A DNA stretch of 64,000 bases from Aeromicrobium choanae (GTDB taxonomy: Bacteria; Actinomycetota; Actinomycetes; Propionibacteriales; Nocardioidaceae), in the NCBI RefSeq assembly GCF_900167475.1, contig NZ_LT796768.1, positions 1,426,001 to 1,490,000 on the forward strand. Reading direction: 5' to 3'. The position numbers and the translations under genes are program-made. Of the stretch, positions 7,604 through 16,389 are shown in pieces. Under the pieces are notes generated by a model. The model saw only the letters and a program-made list of their open reading frames with translations. It was not told the DNA's origin and searched no databases. Each line of letters opens with the position of its first letter. Position 1 is the first letter of the stretch.

Positions 7604-10600
7604 ATGCGATCCCTTCGCACGACCTCCAGCCTCGCGCTCGCCGCGGCGGTGGGATTCGGTACCTTCTCCACCGCGCCCGCCCTCGCAACGCCCCGACTCG
7701 CCGATGCGGCGGTGAGCTCGATGGCGACCATCGCCGCGTCGCCGGCCGCGGCGACGGCACTGCGCCAAGCGGTCGACCTGCCGACCGCGGACGTCTTCGA
7801 CGTCGACTTCCGGGGCGGGAAGCTCACCGAGAAGGCGCAGGGCCTCGAGCCCACCGTCCACGGCGAGCCGAAGGCCGGCGCCGACCTCGCCACCGGTCGC
7901 TCGGTCCTGAGCTTCGACGGCACCAAGGACGCGGTCAGCTACCCGATCCGCTCCGAGTTCTCCAAGCTCGAGCAGGGCATGTCGCTCGAGTGCTCGTTCC
8001 GGTTCGACGGGCCTCGCACCGCGGCCAGCACCGAGGCGGCCCTGTGCTCCTCGAAGGAGTCGGGCGGGTTCGCCACGGTCGTGTCGGGCAACGACGTCCA
8101 CTTCATGATCCACGTCGGGGGCGGCTACAAGAGCGTCCGCGTCCCCATCACCACCGGGACGTGGCACCACACCGTCGCGACGTGGGACGGCACCCGACTC
8201 AAGCTGTACCTCGACGGCGAGCTGGTCCGGGACGTCGCCGCGGCGGGTGCGTTCAAGCACTCGACCGCCGGCGCCGACTCGATGATGCTGGCGGCCGACG
8301 TCAGCACCGCGAACAAGCCCCAGTTCTTCGCCGCCTCGACCCTGCGCACGAGCCGCATCTACAGCGACCCGCTCAGCGCCGAGCAGGTGTCGGCGCTCGC
8401 CGACGCCGACCGCGAGGGACCCGCGGCACCCAAGGCCGACGTCCTCGACCTCGACTTCTCGTCCGGCGCCCCGGTCGACGGCGCGCAGGGCCTGAGCCCG
8501 CGCACCTTCGGCTCGCCGCAGGTGCGCGACGACGCACCCATGGGCACCAAGGTCGCCGAGTTCGACGGCGCCGGCTCGGCCTACCTCTACCCGTTCGAGG
8601 CGCAGTTCCCCAAGCTCGCGAACCAGATGACCGTGGAGTGCGTCTTCAAGTACAACGAGGACTTCCAGGCCAGCGGCGTGGAGACGCGCGGCAACCTGTG
8701 CGGCGCCAAGGAGGCGGGCGGCTTCGCCGTCGTCATGTACGGCGACCGGCTCTCGTTCAACCCCCACATCGGCGGCGCCTACCGGAACACGAGCGTCCAG
8801 GTCGAGAGCGGGCGCTGGTACCACGCGGTCGGCACGTACGACGGCGAGATGGTCCGGCTCTACGTGAACGGCGTCCTCGCCGCCAGCACCCCCGCGACCG
8901 GCACGCTGAGCTCGCCGAGCGCCGGCGCCCGCAACCTCGTGGTCGGTGGCGACGCCAGCGGCCGCGACCGCCCGGCCTACTTCTCCCCGTCCACGATCAG
9001 CCGCGTGCGCATCTTCAGCGAGGCCGTCGACGCCGACGGCGTGCTCGCGCTGGGCCGCGACGCCTTCGCCGGCCGCCCCGCGAACTACAACGTCAAGGTC
9101 AGCTCGACCACCCCGGCCGCCGGCGAGCGCCTCACGAAGCGCACCCGCTTCGGCGTCGAGTTCACGAACCCCGAGGGCGTCGGCCGCGACGTCCGGTACG
9201 AGCTCGACGGCGACCCGATCAAGCCCGGCGACGAGATCGGCGCGGGGCTCAAGGCCGGCGAGCACGCGCTGACCGTGGAGGGGCACGACGTGTTCGGCAC
9301 GCCGATCGAGCACACGACGACCTTCACGACCGCCAACGTGCCGACCCCGGGCGGCACCGAGACCGAGCAGGGTGGTGGCTCGGTGCGCCTCTCGGCCAAC
9401 GCGACGAACCCTTCGGGCGACCGGGTGCGCACGACCTTCCGCGAGGCCGACGTCGTGGTGGCGCAGCAGGGGCGCCAGGGCGTCCTGACCGAGATCCCGG
9501 AGGGTCGTGACTTCACGGGCACCGACGAGAAGCCGATCGCCGACGCCGCCGCCCCCGGCGACGACACGTTCATCGACTCGCCGTCCGCCGCCGAGATGCC
9601 GTTCCAGCAGTTCGACGTGCCCGTCACCTCGAACTCCGACCAGCAGGTGATCTGGAGCGGTCGCGTCGATCCCGCGCGCGAGGTGGTCCTGCGCGTCTGG
9701 GACGGCGAGGCCTGGGACGAGCTCGCGCGCTCCCGCGGCAACGCCGAGGGGCAGGTCCAGCTGACCGGCGACCTGCGCAGCCGTCACCGTCACGACGGCA
9801 GCGTCCCGGTCCTGGTGACCGGCGAGGACCCCTTCGCCGACGACCTGCCCAACGAGGTCAAGGACTCCTTCGAGAGCCCCGGCGACTACGACTTCTCGAT
9901 CGCCCACCTCACGGACACCCAGTACCTGTCCGAGGGCGCAGTGGAGCAGGAGACCGCGCAGGAGCGCGAGGTCTGGCGCAACGCCTACCGCGGCATCACC
10001 GAGTGGATCGCGGCGAACGCCGACGAGCGGAAGATCGCGTTCACGGCCCACACCGGCGACGTCATCGAGAACTGGCACAACGTCGGCTCCGACGAGCCGA
10101 ACGCGCGCGCCGAGTTCGAGGTCGCGTCGGAGGCGCAGAAGGTCCTCGACGACGCGGGCATGGTCAACACGGCGCTGCCCGGCAACCACGACAACCTCTA
10201 CGGAGCCGACACCGGGCCCGACGCGCTGTACAACGACTACTTCGGTCCCGAGCGCTACGCCGCCCTCGAGCAGAGCGACGCCTGGAAGAAGGCACGGGCC
10301 GAGTACAAGCCGTGGAAGGCCGGCGACAGCAGCAACAACTACGTGCTGTTCAGCGAGGGCGACCTGGACTTCGTCGTCGTGTCCCTCGGCTTCGGGGTCG
10401 ACGCCGAGGAGTCCGCGTGGGCCGACAGCGTGCTCAAGCAGTTCCCCGACCGCAACGCGATCCTGCTGACGCACGCCTACCTGACCCCGAGCGTCAACCC
10501 CGACGGGCGCGGCAGCGGGTTCTCCTTCGACGGCCGCCAGGTGCTGGACGCCGTCATCAAGAAGAACCCGAACGTCGCCCTCGTGCTGTCCGGGCACGAG

Positions 10601-11938
10601 CACGGCGTCAGCATCGAGCTGCGCCGCGACGTCGCCCGCAAGGGACACCACGTGGTCGAGTTGCTCGCCGACTACCAGTTCTACAAGGTGAGCTCGGACG
10701 AGCTGGGGCTGACGGGAGTCGGCTACGACAGCAACACGCCGCTGCAGTTCGGCTCGTCGTTCTTCCGCCTGCTGCAGTTCGATCTCGACGCCGGCGAGGT
10801 CGCGGTGGACACCTACTCGCCGCTGCTGAAGAACTTCGGCGCGACCGAGTACGACGACCGCTTCCGCTACAACGGCACCGAGGACGACACGCGCCTGCCG
10901 ATCAACCTCACGACCCGCAGGACGAGCTTCAGCTCCGACGGGCTCGTCGTGGTCGACCCGACCGATCGGGTCATCGGCGAGGAGACGGTGCGCTCGGGCT
11001 GGCCGGCGACGGTCACCTGGGACGGGCTCGAGGCGGGCCGGACCTACGCCTGGCACGCCACGAGCGTCGATGCCGCCTCGGGTGAGGAGCTGCCGGGCGA
11101 GGTCAGCCAGATCTCGCTGTTCACGGCCGGCTCGAGCGGCACGGACACGACCGCGCCGACCCTGACCGTCCCGAAGAACGGCTCCGTCGAGCTGAACGAG
11201 GTGTTCGACCCGATGGCCGGCGTGAAGGCGGTCGACGCGGTGGACGGCGACGTCACCGAGAACGTCCAGGTCCTCGGCGAGGTCGACACCGCGAAGCCCG
11301 GCACCTACGCGCTCACGTACTCGGTCGCGGACGCGAACGGCAACCAGTCGATGGTCACCCGGATCGTCGAGGTCAAGGGTGCGAAGGCTCCGGTCAACAC
11401 GGCCCGGCCGAAGGTGAGCGGCTCGTTGCGCGTCGGCTCGATCCTGCGCGCCAGCATCGGCACGTGGTCCAACACCGAGGCCGCCACGCTCCAGGCGCAG
11501 TGGCTGCGGGACGGCCAGCCGATCCGGGGCGCGACGGGCGGTGACTACCGCGTGACCGCGGCCGACATCGGCCGGGCGATCAGCGTGCGCGTGACCGCCA
11601 CGACGGTCGGCCACCAGCCGGTGACCGCCACCTCGACGGCCTCGCGCGTCGCGAAGGCCAAGGCCACGGTCCGCGCCTCGCTGTCGAAGAAGCGGATCAA
11701 GACCACGCAGCGGGCCAGGGTGACGGTCCGGGTCGCAGCGCCGGCCCAGGCCAACGGCAAGGTCCTCGTGAAGGTGAAGGGTCGCGTCGTCGCCGACGGG
11801 ACGGTGCGCAACGGCAAGGTCTCGGTGCGGCTGCCGAAGCTGAAGGCGGGCAAGCACCGCCTCGTGGTCAGCTACCTCGGCAACGACCGCGTGGGAGCTC
11901 GCAACACCGCGATCACCCTGCGGGTGGTGAAGCGCTGA
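7604..11938 (+). CDS. Secreted multidomain metallophosphoesterase with two LamG-like domains
   Basis: A 1444-residue exported protein. The order is: signal peptide (residues 1-28, ending APALA); two LamG/concanavalin-like jelly-roll domains (about 62-262 and 279-485); a linker; a calcineurin-like metallophosphoesterase (about 760-1050) with AHLTDTQY, GDVIENW near 818, LPGNHDN near 859 and GHEHG near 996; an Ig-like domain starting TTAPTLTVPKNG near 1181; and C-terminal Ig-like/bacterial repeat segments to KR. There is no sortase motif or anchor, so it is probably released. LamG modules suggest glycan or surface binding; the phosphoester substrate is unknown. It is monocistronic, with a strong terminator after it. 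Confidence 0.88.
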   Translation: MRSLRTTSSLALAAAVGFGTFSTAPALATPRLADAAVSSMATIAASPAAATALRQAVDLPTADVFDVDFRGGKLTEKAQGLEPTVHGEPKAGADLATGRSVLSFDGTKDAVSYPIRSEFSKLEQGMSLECSFRFDGPRTAASTEAALCSSKESGGFATVVSGNDVHFMIHVGGGYKSVRVPITTGTWHHTVATWDGTRLKLYLDGELVRDVAAAGAFKHSTAGADSMMLAADVSTANKPQFFAASTLRTSRIYSDPLSAEQVSALADADREGPAAPKADVLDLDFSSGAPVDGAQGLSPRTFGSPQVRDDAPMGTKVAEFDGAGSAYLYPFEAQFPKLANQMTVECVFKYNEDFQASGVETRGNLCGAKEAGGFAVVMYGDRLSFNPHIGGAYRNTSVQVESGRWYHAVGTYDGEMVRLYVNGVLAASTPATGTLSSPSAGARNLVVGGDASGRDRPAYFSPSTISRVRIFSEAVDADGVLALGRDAFAGRPANYNVKVSSTTPAAGERLTKRTRFGVEFTNPEGVGRDVRYELDGDPIKPGDEIGAGLKAGEHALTVEGHDVFGTPIEHTTTFTTANVPTPGGTETEQGGGSVRLSANATNPSGDRVRTTFREADVVVAQQGRQGVLTEIPEGRDFTGTDEKPIADAAAPGDDTFIDSPSAAEMPFQQFDVPVTSNSDQQVIWSGRVDPAREVVLRVWDGEAWDELARSRGNAEGQVQLTGDLRSRHRHDGSVPVLVTGEDPFADDLPNEVKDSFESPGDYDFSIAHLTDTQYLSEGAVEQETAQEREVWRNAYRGITEWIAANADERKIAFTAHTGDVIENWHNVGSDEPNARAEFEVASEAQKVLDDAGMVNTALPGNHDNLYGADTGPDALYNDYFGPERYAALEQSDAWKKARAEYKPWKAGDSSNNYVLFSEGDLDFVVVSLGFGVDAEESAWADSVLKQFPDRNAILLTHAYLTPSVNPDGRGSGFSFDGRQVLDAVIKKNPNVALVLSGHEHGVSIELRRDVARKGHHVVELLADYQFYKVSSDELGLTGVGYDSNTPLQFGSSFFRLLQFDLDAGEVAVDTYSPLLKNFGATEYDDRFRYNGTEDDTRLPINLTTRRTSFSSDGLVVVDPTDRVIGEETVRSGWPATVTWDGLEAGRTYAWHATSVDAASGEELPGEVSQISLFTAGSSGTDTTAPTLTVPKNGSVELNEVFDPMAGVKAVDAVDGDVTENVQVLGEVDTAKPGTYALTYSVADANGNQSMVTRIVEVKGAKAPVNTARPKVSGSLRVGSILRASIGTWSNTEAATLQAQWLRDGQPIRGATGGDYRVTAADIGRAISVRVTATTVGHQPVTATSTASRVAKAKATVRASLSKKRIKTTQRARVTVRVAAPAQANGKVLVKVKGRVVADGTVRNGKVSVRLPKLKAGKHRLVVSYLGNDRVGARNTAITLRVVKR

Positions 11939-11950
11939 GCCGTGGGTGAA

Positions 11951-11987
11951 CGACGAAGGCCCCGGGGGTTCCCCGGGGCCTTCGTCG
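11951..11987. terminator. Strong bidirectional hairpin terminator
   Basis: A perfect 17-bp stem begins CGACGAAGGCCCCGGGG, with a three-base loop and the exact complement after it. It lies between the end of the 7604-11938 gene and the end of the convergent oxidoreductase gene at 12006, so it can serve both. Confidence 0.9.
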
Positions 11988-12005
11988 TCGGTCGGTCGGT
12001 GCCGC

Positions 12006-12875
12006 TCAGATCGCGGCGAGCCGCGGCGCCACCTTCTCGGCGAACTCGCTGACCCAGCCCACCGGGTCGGGCCCGTGCGGGGAGACCGAGACGGACTGGA
12101 TGCCCAGCTCGGCGTAGGCGGCGATCTCCTCGAGGAACTTCTCGGGATCCTTCACGGCGTCGCCCGGACCCTGCAGGGTGCGCAGGATGTCGGAGGGGTC
12201 GCGGCCCACGTCGGCGCAGTGCTGGTCGAGGACGTCGAGCTTGTGGCGGATGACGTCGGTGCCGGCGGGGAACAGGTTGCAGGCGTCGCCGTACTCGGCC
12301 ACGAAGCGCAGCGTCTTCTTCTCCCCCATGCCGCCGAGCAGGATCGGCGGACGCGGCTGCTGGATGGGCGCAGGATGGCAGATCGTCTCGGCGAGCTGGT
12401 AGTGCTTGCCCTCGTACGGACCGTCGTCGTCGCTCCACATCTGGTGGACGATCTGCAGCGTCTCCTCGAGCCGCTCGAACCGCTCCCCCATCGACGGGTA
12501 GGGCACGCCGAGGCCCTGGTGCTCGCGCTCGTACCAGGCGGCACCGAGGCCGAGGATGGCCCGGCCGCCGGAGAGCACGTCGAGCGTGGTGACGATCTTC
12601 GCCAGCAGGCCCGGATGCCGGTAGGTGACACCGGTGACGAGCAGACCGAGCTTCACCCGCTCGGTCACGCCGGCCAGGTAGCCCAGGCCCGTGTAGCCCT
12701 CGAGCATCGGGTCCTCGGAGCGGCCGACCGTCTCCATCTGGAAGTAGTGGTCCATCAGGGTGACGGCGTCGGCACCGGCCTGCTCGGCACGGCGTGCCGT
12801 CTCGGCGAGGGTCGGGGCGAGCGACTGCGGCTCGCCGGGAATCGTGAAGTTGTAGACGTGAACGCTGAAACGCAT
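12006..12875 (-). CDS. LLM-class F420-dependent oxidoreductase
   Basis: A 289-residue TIM-barrel protein of the luciferase-like superfamily, of the type usually annotated as coenzyme F420-dependent in actinobacteria. It shows TLMDHYFQM, GLLVTGVTYRHPGLLAKIV, the family loop DVLSGGRAILGLGAAW and PILLGGMGEKKTLR. The deazaflavin cofactor is inferred from family resemblance; the substrate is unknown. ATG 12875 lies three bases after the stop of the flavodoxin-like gene, so the two form a unit. The pairing suggests redox partnership but is not proof. Confidence 0.85.
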   Translation of the reverse strand: MRFSVHVYNFTIPGEPQSLAPTLAETARRAEQAGADAVTLMDHYFQMETVGRSEDPMLEGYTGLGYLAGVTERVKLGLLVTGVTYRHPGLLAKIVTTLDVLSGGRAILGLGAAWYEREHQGLGVPYPSMGERFERLEETLQIVHQMWSDDDGPYEGKHYQLAETICHPAPIQQPRPPILLGGMGEKKTLRFVAEYGDACNLFPAGTDVIRHKLDVLDQHCADVGRDPSDILRTLQGPGDAVKDPEKFLEEIAAYAELGIQSVSVSPHGPDPVGWVSEFAEKVAPRLAAI

Positions 12876-12878
12876 TCC

Positions 12879-13406
12879 TCAGCGTAGGCACGCTTCGACG
12901 ACGACGGCGACCGCAGCGCGGTCGGTGAGGTCGATCCGGTCGGGCTCGAGCGCCTCCAGCATCGCCTGCTCCTCAGCCGTGCGGGTCCGCTTGGCGGCCA
13001 GGCCACGGCGGATCGTGGACATCATCGTGCGCTCCACGAGGCTCAGCCGGCGCCGGTCCATCGCGCCGCGCAGGTGGGCCACCTCCATCCGCTCGCGCAG
13101 GTCGGCGGGGAACTTCGTCGCGACGAGCTCGTCCCGCTTCGTCGTCAGCGCCGGATCGCTGAGCCCGACGGTCACCAGCACCCAGCGCGTGTCGGTGAAC
13201 AGCTCCATGGCCTGCCGCAGGAGGCTGCTGCCGCGCAGGCTCGGGCCGTAGATCGGTGCGCAGAACGCGACCGTCCCCTGCGCCGCCAGCTGCTCGGGCG
13301 AGACCTCGTCGTCGGCCACCACCGGGGCGTGGAGCGCCTCGCCGATCCACTCGGCGTACCGCTCGGCCGAGCCGTACTTGGACGCGTGGACCACGAGAGT
13401 CTTCAC
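12879..13406 (-). CDS. Flavodoxin-domain protein (HemG-like)
   Basis: A 175-residue protein starting MKTLVVHASKYGSAERYAEW, the phosphate-binding loop of flavodoxins, with CAPIYGPSLRG as a second flavin loop. The layout resembles flavodoxin-type protoporphyrinogen oxidase HemG, but heme genes are absent from the window, so a generic flavodoxin role is equally possible. GTG 13406 is placed six bases after TAGCCT (leaderless type). It is first in a two-gene unit with the F420-type oxidoreductase and divergent from aroQ. Confidence 0.78.
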   Translation of the reverse strand: MKTLVVHASKYGSAERYAEWIGEALHAPVVADDEVSPEQLAAQGTVAFCAPIYGPSLRGSSLLRQAMELFTDTRWVLVTVGLSDPALTTKRDELVATKFPADLRERMEVAHLRGAMDRRRLSLVERTMMSTIRRGLAAKRTRTAEEQAMLEALEPDRIDLTDRAAVAVVVEACLR

Positions 13407-13474
13407 ACTCCGAGGCTAGGGCGGCGACAGGTTCACCTGCGCCGCCCGAGTGCCGGCCCCGGTAGGTTGGCCGC

Positions 13475-13921
13475 GTGACCACGCGCCGGCTGCTGCTCGT
13501 CAACGGGCCCAACCTCAACCTGCTCGGCACGCGCGAGCCCGCGATCTACGGCTCGGAGACGCTCGACGACGTCGAGGCGCTCGTGACGGAGGCCGCCACC
13601 GCCCACGGGTACGAGGTGCGCGCCGTGCAGAGCAACCACGAGGGCGTGCTGATCGACGCGATCCACGCGGCCCGCCACGACTGCTCCGGCATCGTCATCA
13701 ACCCCGGCGGGCTCACCCACACCTCGGTCGTGCTGCGCGACGCCCTGTCAGGCGTGGCCCTCCCGGTGGCCGAGGTGCACATCTCCGACGTGATGGCGCG
13801 CGAGCCGTTCCGGCACCACTCCTACGTCGCCGACGTGGCCGTCGTGCACGTGATCGGCGAGGGCGTGCCGGGCTACCGCACCGCCACCGATCGGCTGATC
13901 GCCCACGTCGAGGCCCGATAG
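13475..13921 (+). CDS. aroQ: 3-dehydroquinate dehydratase, type II
   Basis: Shikimate-pathway enzyme converting 3-dehydroquinate to 3-dehydroshikimate; a small cytosolic protein forming dodecamers in the family. The 148 residues match type II. Motifs are NGPNLNLLGTREP with the catalytic-loop Arg and YG tyrosine, QSNHEG, INPGGLTHTSVVLRDAL with the catalytic His, and EVHISD followed by REPFRHHSY. GTG 13475 follows TAGGTT by six bases (leaderless type). Other aro genes are not adjacent. Confidence 0.96.
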   Translation: MTTRRLLLVNGPNLNLLGTREPAIYGSETLDDVEALVTEAATAHGYEVRAVQSNHEGVLIDAIHAARHDCSGIVINPGGLTHTSVVLRDALSGVALPVAEVHISDVMAREPFRHHSYVADVAVVHVIGEGVPGYRTATDRLIAHVEAR

Positions 13922-13954
13922 GATCGGCCCACCGACGCGAGGGAAGGGGATGAT

Positions 13955-15460
13955 GTGACCTCCCATGACCTCGACGTCATCCTGCTGACGGGGTCAGGGG
14001 TCCTCATCCTGGCCGTCCTGGCCGTCCGCCTCTCGGTCGGCATCGGGCTGCCGTCCCTGCTGATGTACCTGGGCCTCGGCGTCCTCATCGGCTACGACGG
14101 GGCGGGGGTCGAGTTCGCCGACCCGAACATCGCGCTCGTGCTCGGCCTCTCGGCGCTCATCCTGATCCTGGCCGAGGGCGGCCTCACGACGAACTGGTCC
14201 ACGATGCGGCCCGCGCTGGGGTTCGGCGTGCTGCTGGCCACGGTGGGCACCTCGATCAGCGTCGGGATCGTGGCCGCGGGCGCGCACTACCTGTTCGGGC
14301 TGGACTGGCAGCTGGCCGTGCTCATCGCCGCGGTGCTGTCGCCCACCGACGCCGCCGCCGTCTTCTCGGTGCTGCGCACGGTGCCACTGAAGTCGCGCGT
14401 CTCCGGAGTCCTGGAGACCGAGTCGGGCCTCAACGACGCCCCCATCGTCGTGCTCGTCACGGCGATCAGCGTCGGCGAGATCGCGGACTACGGCATCGCG
14501 GGATTCTTTGCGCTGGTGGTCTTCGAGCTCGTGATCGGCGCCCTGCTGGGGCTCCTCGTGGGCGGCGGCGGCGCGCGCCTGCTGCGCCGCGCGGCGCTGC
14601 CCGCGGCCGGCCTGTACCCCCTCGTGGTCTTCGCGGTCACCGTCCTGGCGTACGCCTCGGCCGCGTTCATCCATGCGAGCGGCTTCGCCGCGGTCTACGT
14701 GGCCGCGGTGGTGCTGGGGAACACCGAGCTGCCGCACCGCTCGGCCACCCGCTCGTTCGTCGAGGGGATCGGCTGGCTGGCGCAGATCGGGCTGTTCGTC
14801 ATGCTCGGCCTGCTGGTGCACCCGAGCGACATCGAGCTGTGGCACATCGGGGCGGGCGTGGGCATCGGCGCGCTGCTCACCTTCGTGGCCCGTCCGGCCT
14901 CGGTGGCCGCCTGCGCGGCGTGGTTCCGCGTGGGCTGGCGCGAGCAGCTCTTCATCGGCTGGGCCGGGCTGCGTGGCGCGGTGCCGATCGTGCTCGCGAC
15001 GATCCCGCTGGCGAACGGGGTCACTCAGTCGATCGACCTGTTCAACATGACCTTCGTGGCGGTCGTGGTCTACACGATCATCCAGGCCGCGCCGCTGGGC
15101 CGGCTGGCCCGCTGGTGCGGAGTCGAGAGCGATCGCGGGCGCGACGTCGAGATCGACGCGGCCCCGCTGGAGCGCATCTCGGCCGACCTCCTGCAGATCC
15201 ACGTGCCGCCGACCTCGCGACTGGCCGGCGTGGAGGTGGGCGAGCTGCGCCTGCCGCAGGGAGCCTCGGTGACGATGGTGGTCCGCGACGACTCGACCCT
15301 CGTGCCGCACCGCACCACGCGGATCCGCGTGGGCGACGAGCTGCTCATCGTCACCACGCGCGAGCTGCGCGAGTCGGTGGAGCGGCGCCTGCGCGCTGTG
15401 GCACGGCACGGTCGCCTGGCCGGCTGGGACCTCGATCCGCGCCCCGGTCAGGGCACGTAG
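13955..15460 (+). CDS. Potassium/proton antiporter, NhaP2 type, with RCK_C domain
   Basis: A 501-residue cation/proton antiporter of the CPA1 NhaP2 type. Residues 1 to about 390 form some 12 transmembrane helices containing the core motif SPTDAAAVFSVL and ETESGLNDAP, plus WAGLRGAVPIVLA. The C-terminal soluble part (about 405-485) is a TrkA-C/RCK_C domain (SRLAGVEVGELRLPQGASV) that binds regulatory ligands. GTG 13955 is preceded by a strong ribosome site (GAGGGAAGGGG). It lies 33 bases after aroQ on the same strand. K+ as the ion is inferred from the family. Confidence 0.9.
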   Translation: MTSHDLDVILLTGSGVLILAVLAVRLSVGIGLPSLLMYLGLGVLIGYDGAGVEFADPNIALVLGLSALILILAEGGLTTNWSTMRPALGFGVLLATVGTSISVGIVAAGAHYLFGLDWQLAVLIAAVLSPTDAAAVFSVLRTVPLKSRVSGVLETESGLNDAPIVVLVTAISVGEIADYGIAGFFALVVFELVIGALLGLLVGGGGARLLRRAALPAAGLYPLVVFAVTVLAYASAAFIHASGFAAVYVAAVVLGNTELPHRSATRSFVEGIGWLAQIGLFVMLGLLVHPSDIELWHIGAGVGIGALLTFVARPASVAACAAWFRVGWREQLFIGWAGLRGAVPIVLATIPLANGVTQSIDLFNMTFVAVVVYTIIQAAPLGRLARWCGVESDRGRDVEIDAAPLERISADLLQIHVPPTSRLAGVEVGELRLPQGASVTMVVRDDSTLVPHRTTRIRVGDELLIVTTRELRESVERRLRAVARHGRLAGWDLDPRPGQGT

Positions 15461-15463
15461 CCG

Positions 15464-15976
15464 CTACGGCAGGGTGATCGTGGGCACGCAGACCGAGACG
15501 TCGCGTCCGGCCTTGAGCTTCGTGCTGGCCTTCTTGAGACCCGCGTAGTCCGGGCCGATCAGCACCGAGATGCCGTCCTCGGTCTCGAAGTCGGCACCCT
15601 TGAAGATGACCTTGCCCTTGAACTGGCGCGCGACGAGCTTGGCCCGCGGGTCCGTCGGGTCGCTCGTGAGCACGATGACGTTCTTGGCCTTGAGCTGGCC
15701 GGGGTTGTTCTGCGCGACGCCACCGAGGAAGCCGCGGCGCTCGAGGTTGATCTTCACGCGGTTGGCGATGCCGGCGCGCTGGCTGGCGTTGTAGACGTGC
15801 ACCATGACGAGGTTGCTGCTGAGCACCTCGCCCGTCGCGACGGTCTTGACCTCGCAGGTGGGCTCGGCGGCGACGGGCTCGGGCTTGGAGAACGCCAGGT
15901 TGACGCCCAGCGCCGTGCCCGCGACGAACACGCCCGCGGTGGCCGCGACGACCAGCCGCTCGACTGCCTTGCTCAT
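15464..15976 (-). CDS. LytR C-terminal domain protein, membrane anchored
   Basis: A 170-residue protein with one N-terminal transmembrane segment (about residues 8-30) and an extracytoplasmic LytR_C domain (VMVHVYNASQRAGIANRVK, then an L-ERRGF segment). Such domains occur in or next to LytR-CpsA-Psr cell-wall ligases, but no ligase domain is present here. ATG 15976 overlaps the stop of the upstream gene (ATGA). Its 3' end meets the end of the antiporter gene with three bases between. A role in the cell envelope is inferred only. Confidence 0.85.
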   Translation of the reverse strand: MSKAVERLVVAATAGVFVAGTALGVNLAFSKPEPVAAEPTCEVKTVATGEVLSSNLVMVHVYNASQRAGIANRVKINLERRGFLGGVAQNNPGQLKAKNVIVLTSDPTDPRAKLVARQFKGKVIFKGADFETEDGISVLIGPDYAGLKKASTKLKAGRDVSVCVPTITLP

Positions 15977-16275
15977 GACTGCTTCCCGATCGTGTGGACG
16001 CGCGCGTGCATCATCGTCCGCTGCTGCAACGCGGCCCGGAGGGCCCGGTGGAGCCCGTCCTCGAGGAAGAGCTCGCCCTTCCAGCCGATGACGTGGGCGA
16101 AGAGGTCGCCGAAGTAGGTGGAGTCGGTGTCGAGCAGCGTCTCGAGATCGAGGGTGGTCTTCGTGGTCGTGAGGTCGTCGAGCCGGACCTGGGTGGGCGC
16201 GATGGCAGCCCACTGACTCTGGGTCAGTCCATGGTCGGGGTACGGCCGCCCGTCCCCCACGCGGCGAAAGATCAC
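15973..16275 (-). CDS. Small conserved protein often labelled VapB-family antitoxin
   Basis: A 100-residue protein starting MIFRRVGDGRPYPDHGL. Close relatives in actinobacteria carry the automatic label type II toxin-antitoxin VapB-family antitoxin, but no toxin-like gene (PIN domain) is next to it, and it is translationally coupled to a LytR_C membrane protein. I therefore treat the antitoxin label as doubtful. GTG 16275 lies six bases after TAGACT (leaderless type). It is divergent from the HerA-like gene. Confidence 0.75.
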   Translation of the reverse strand: MIFRRVGDGRPYPDHGLTQSQWAAIAPTQVRLDDLTTTKTTLDLETLLDTDSTYFGDLFAHVIGWKGELFLEDGLHRALRAALQQRTMMHARVHTIGKQS

Positions 16276-16389
16276 CTGTCCAGTCTAAGGGGCCCGCCGA
16301 AGCGACGGCGCCACCGACGATTCCCGCGGTTCGCCTCCCGGCGCGTCGAGGAACGCCGCGATCACGCCGAGGACAACTAGCCTGAGCAC

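Noticed and set aside
7523..11857. A 1444-codon open frame on the minus strand opposite the large phosphoesterase gene
   Set aside because: It is a GC-bias shadow: composition is rich in Arg, Gly, Val and His without domains, and the plus-strand frame has a signal peptide and clear catalytic motifs.
15973..16275. Type II toxin-antitoxin module
   Set aside because: Only the so-called antitoxin-like protein is present; the coupled neighbour is a LytR_C membrane protein, not a toxin.
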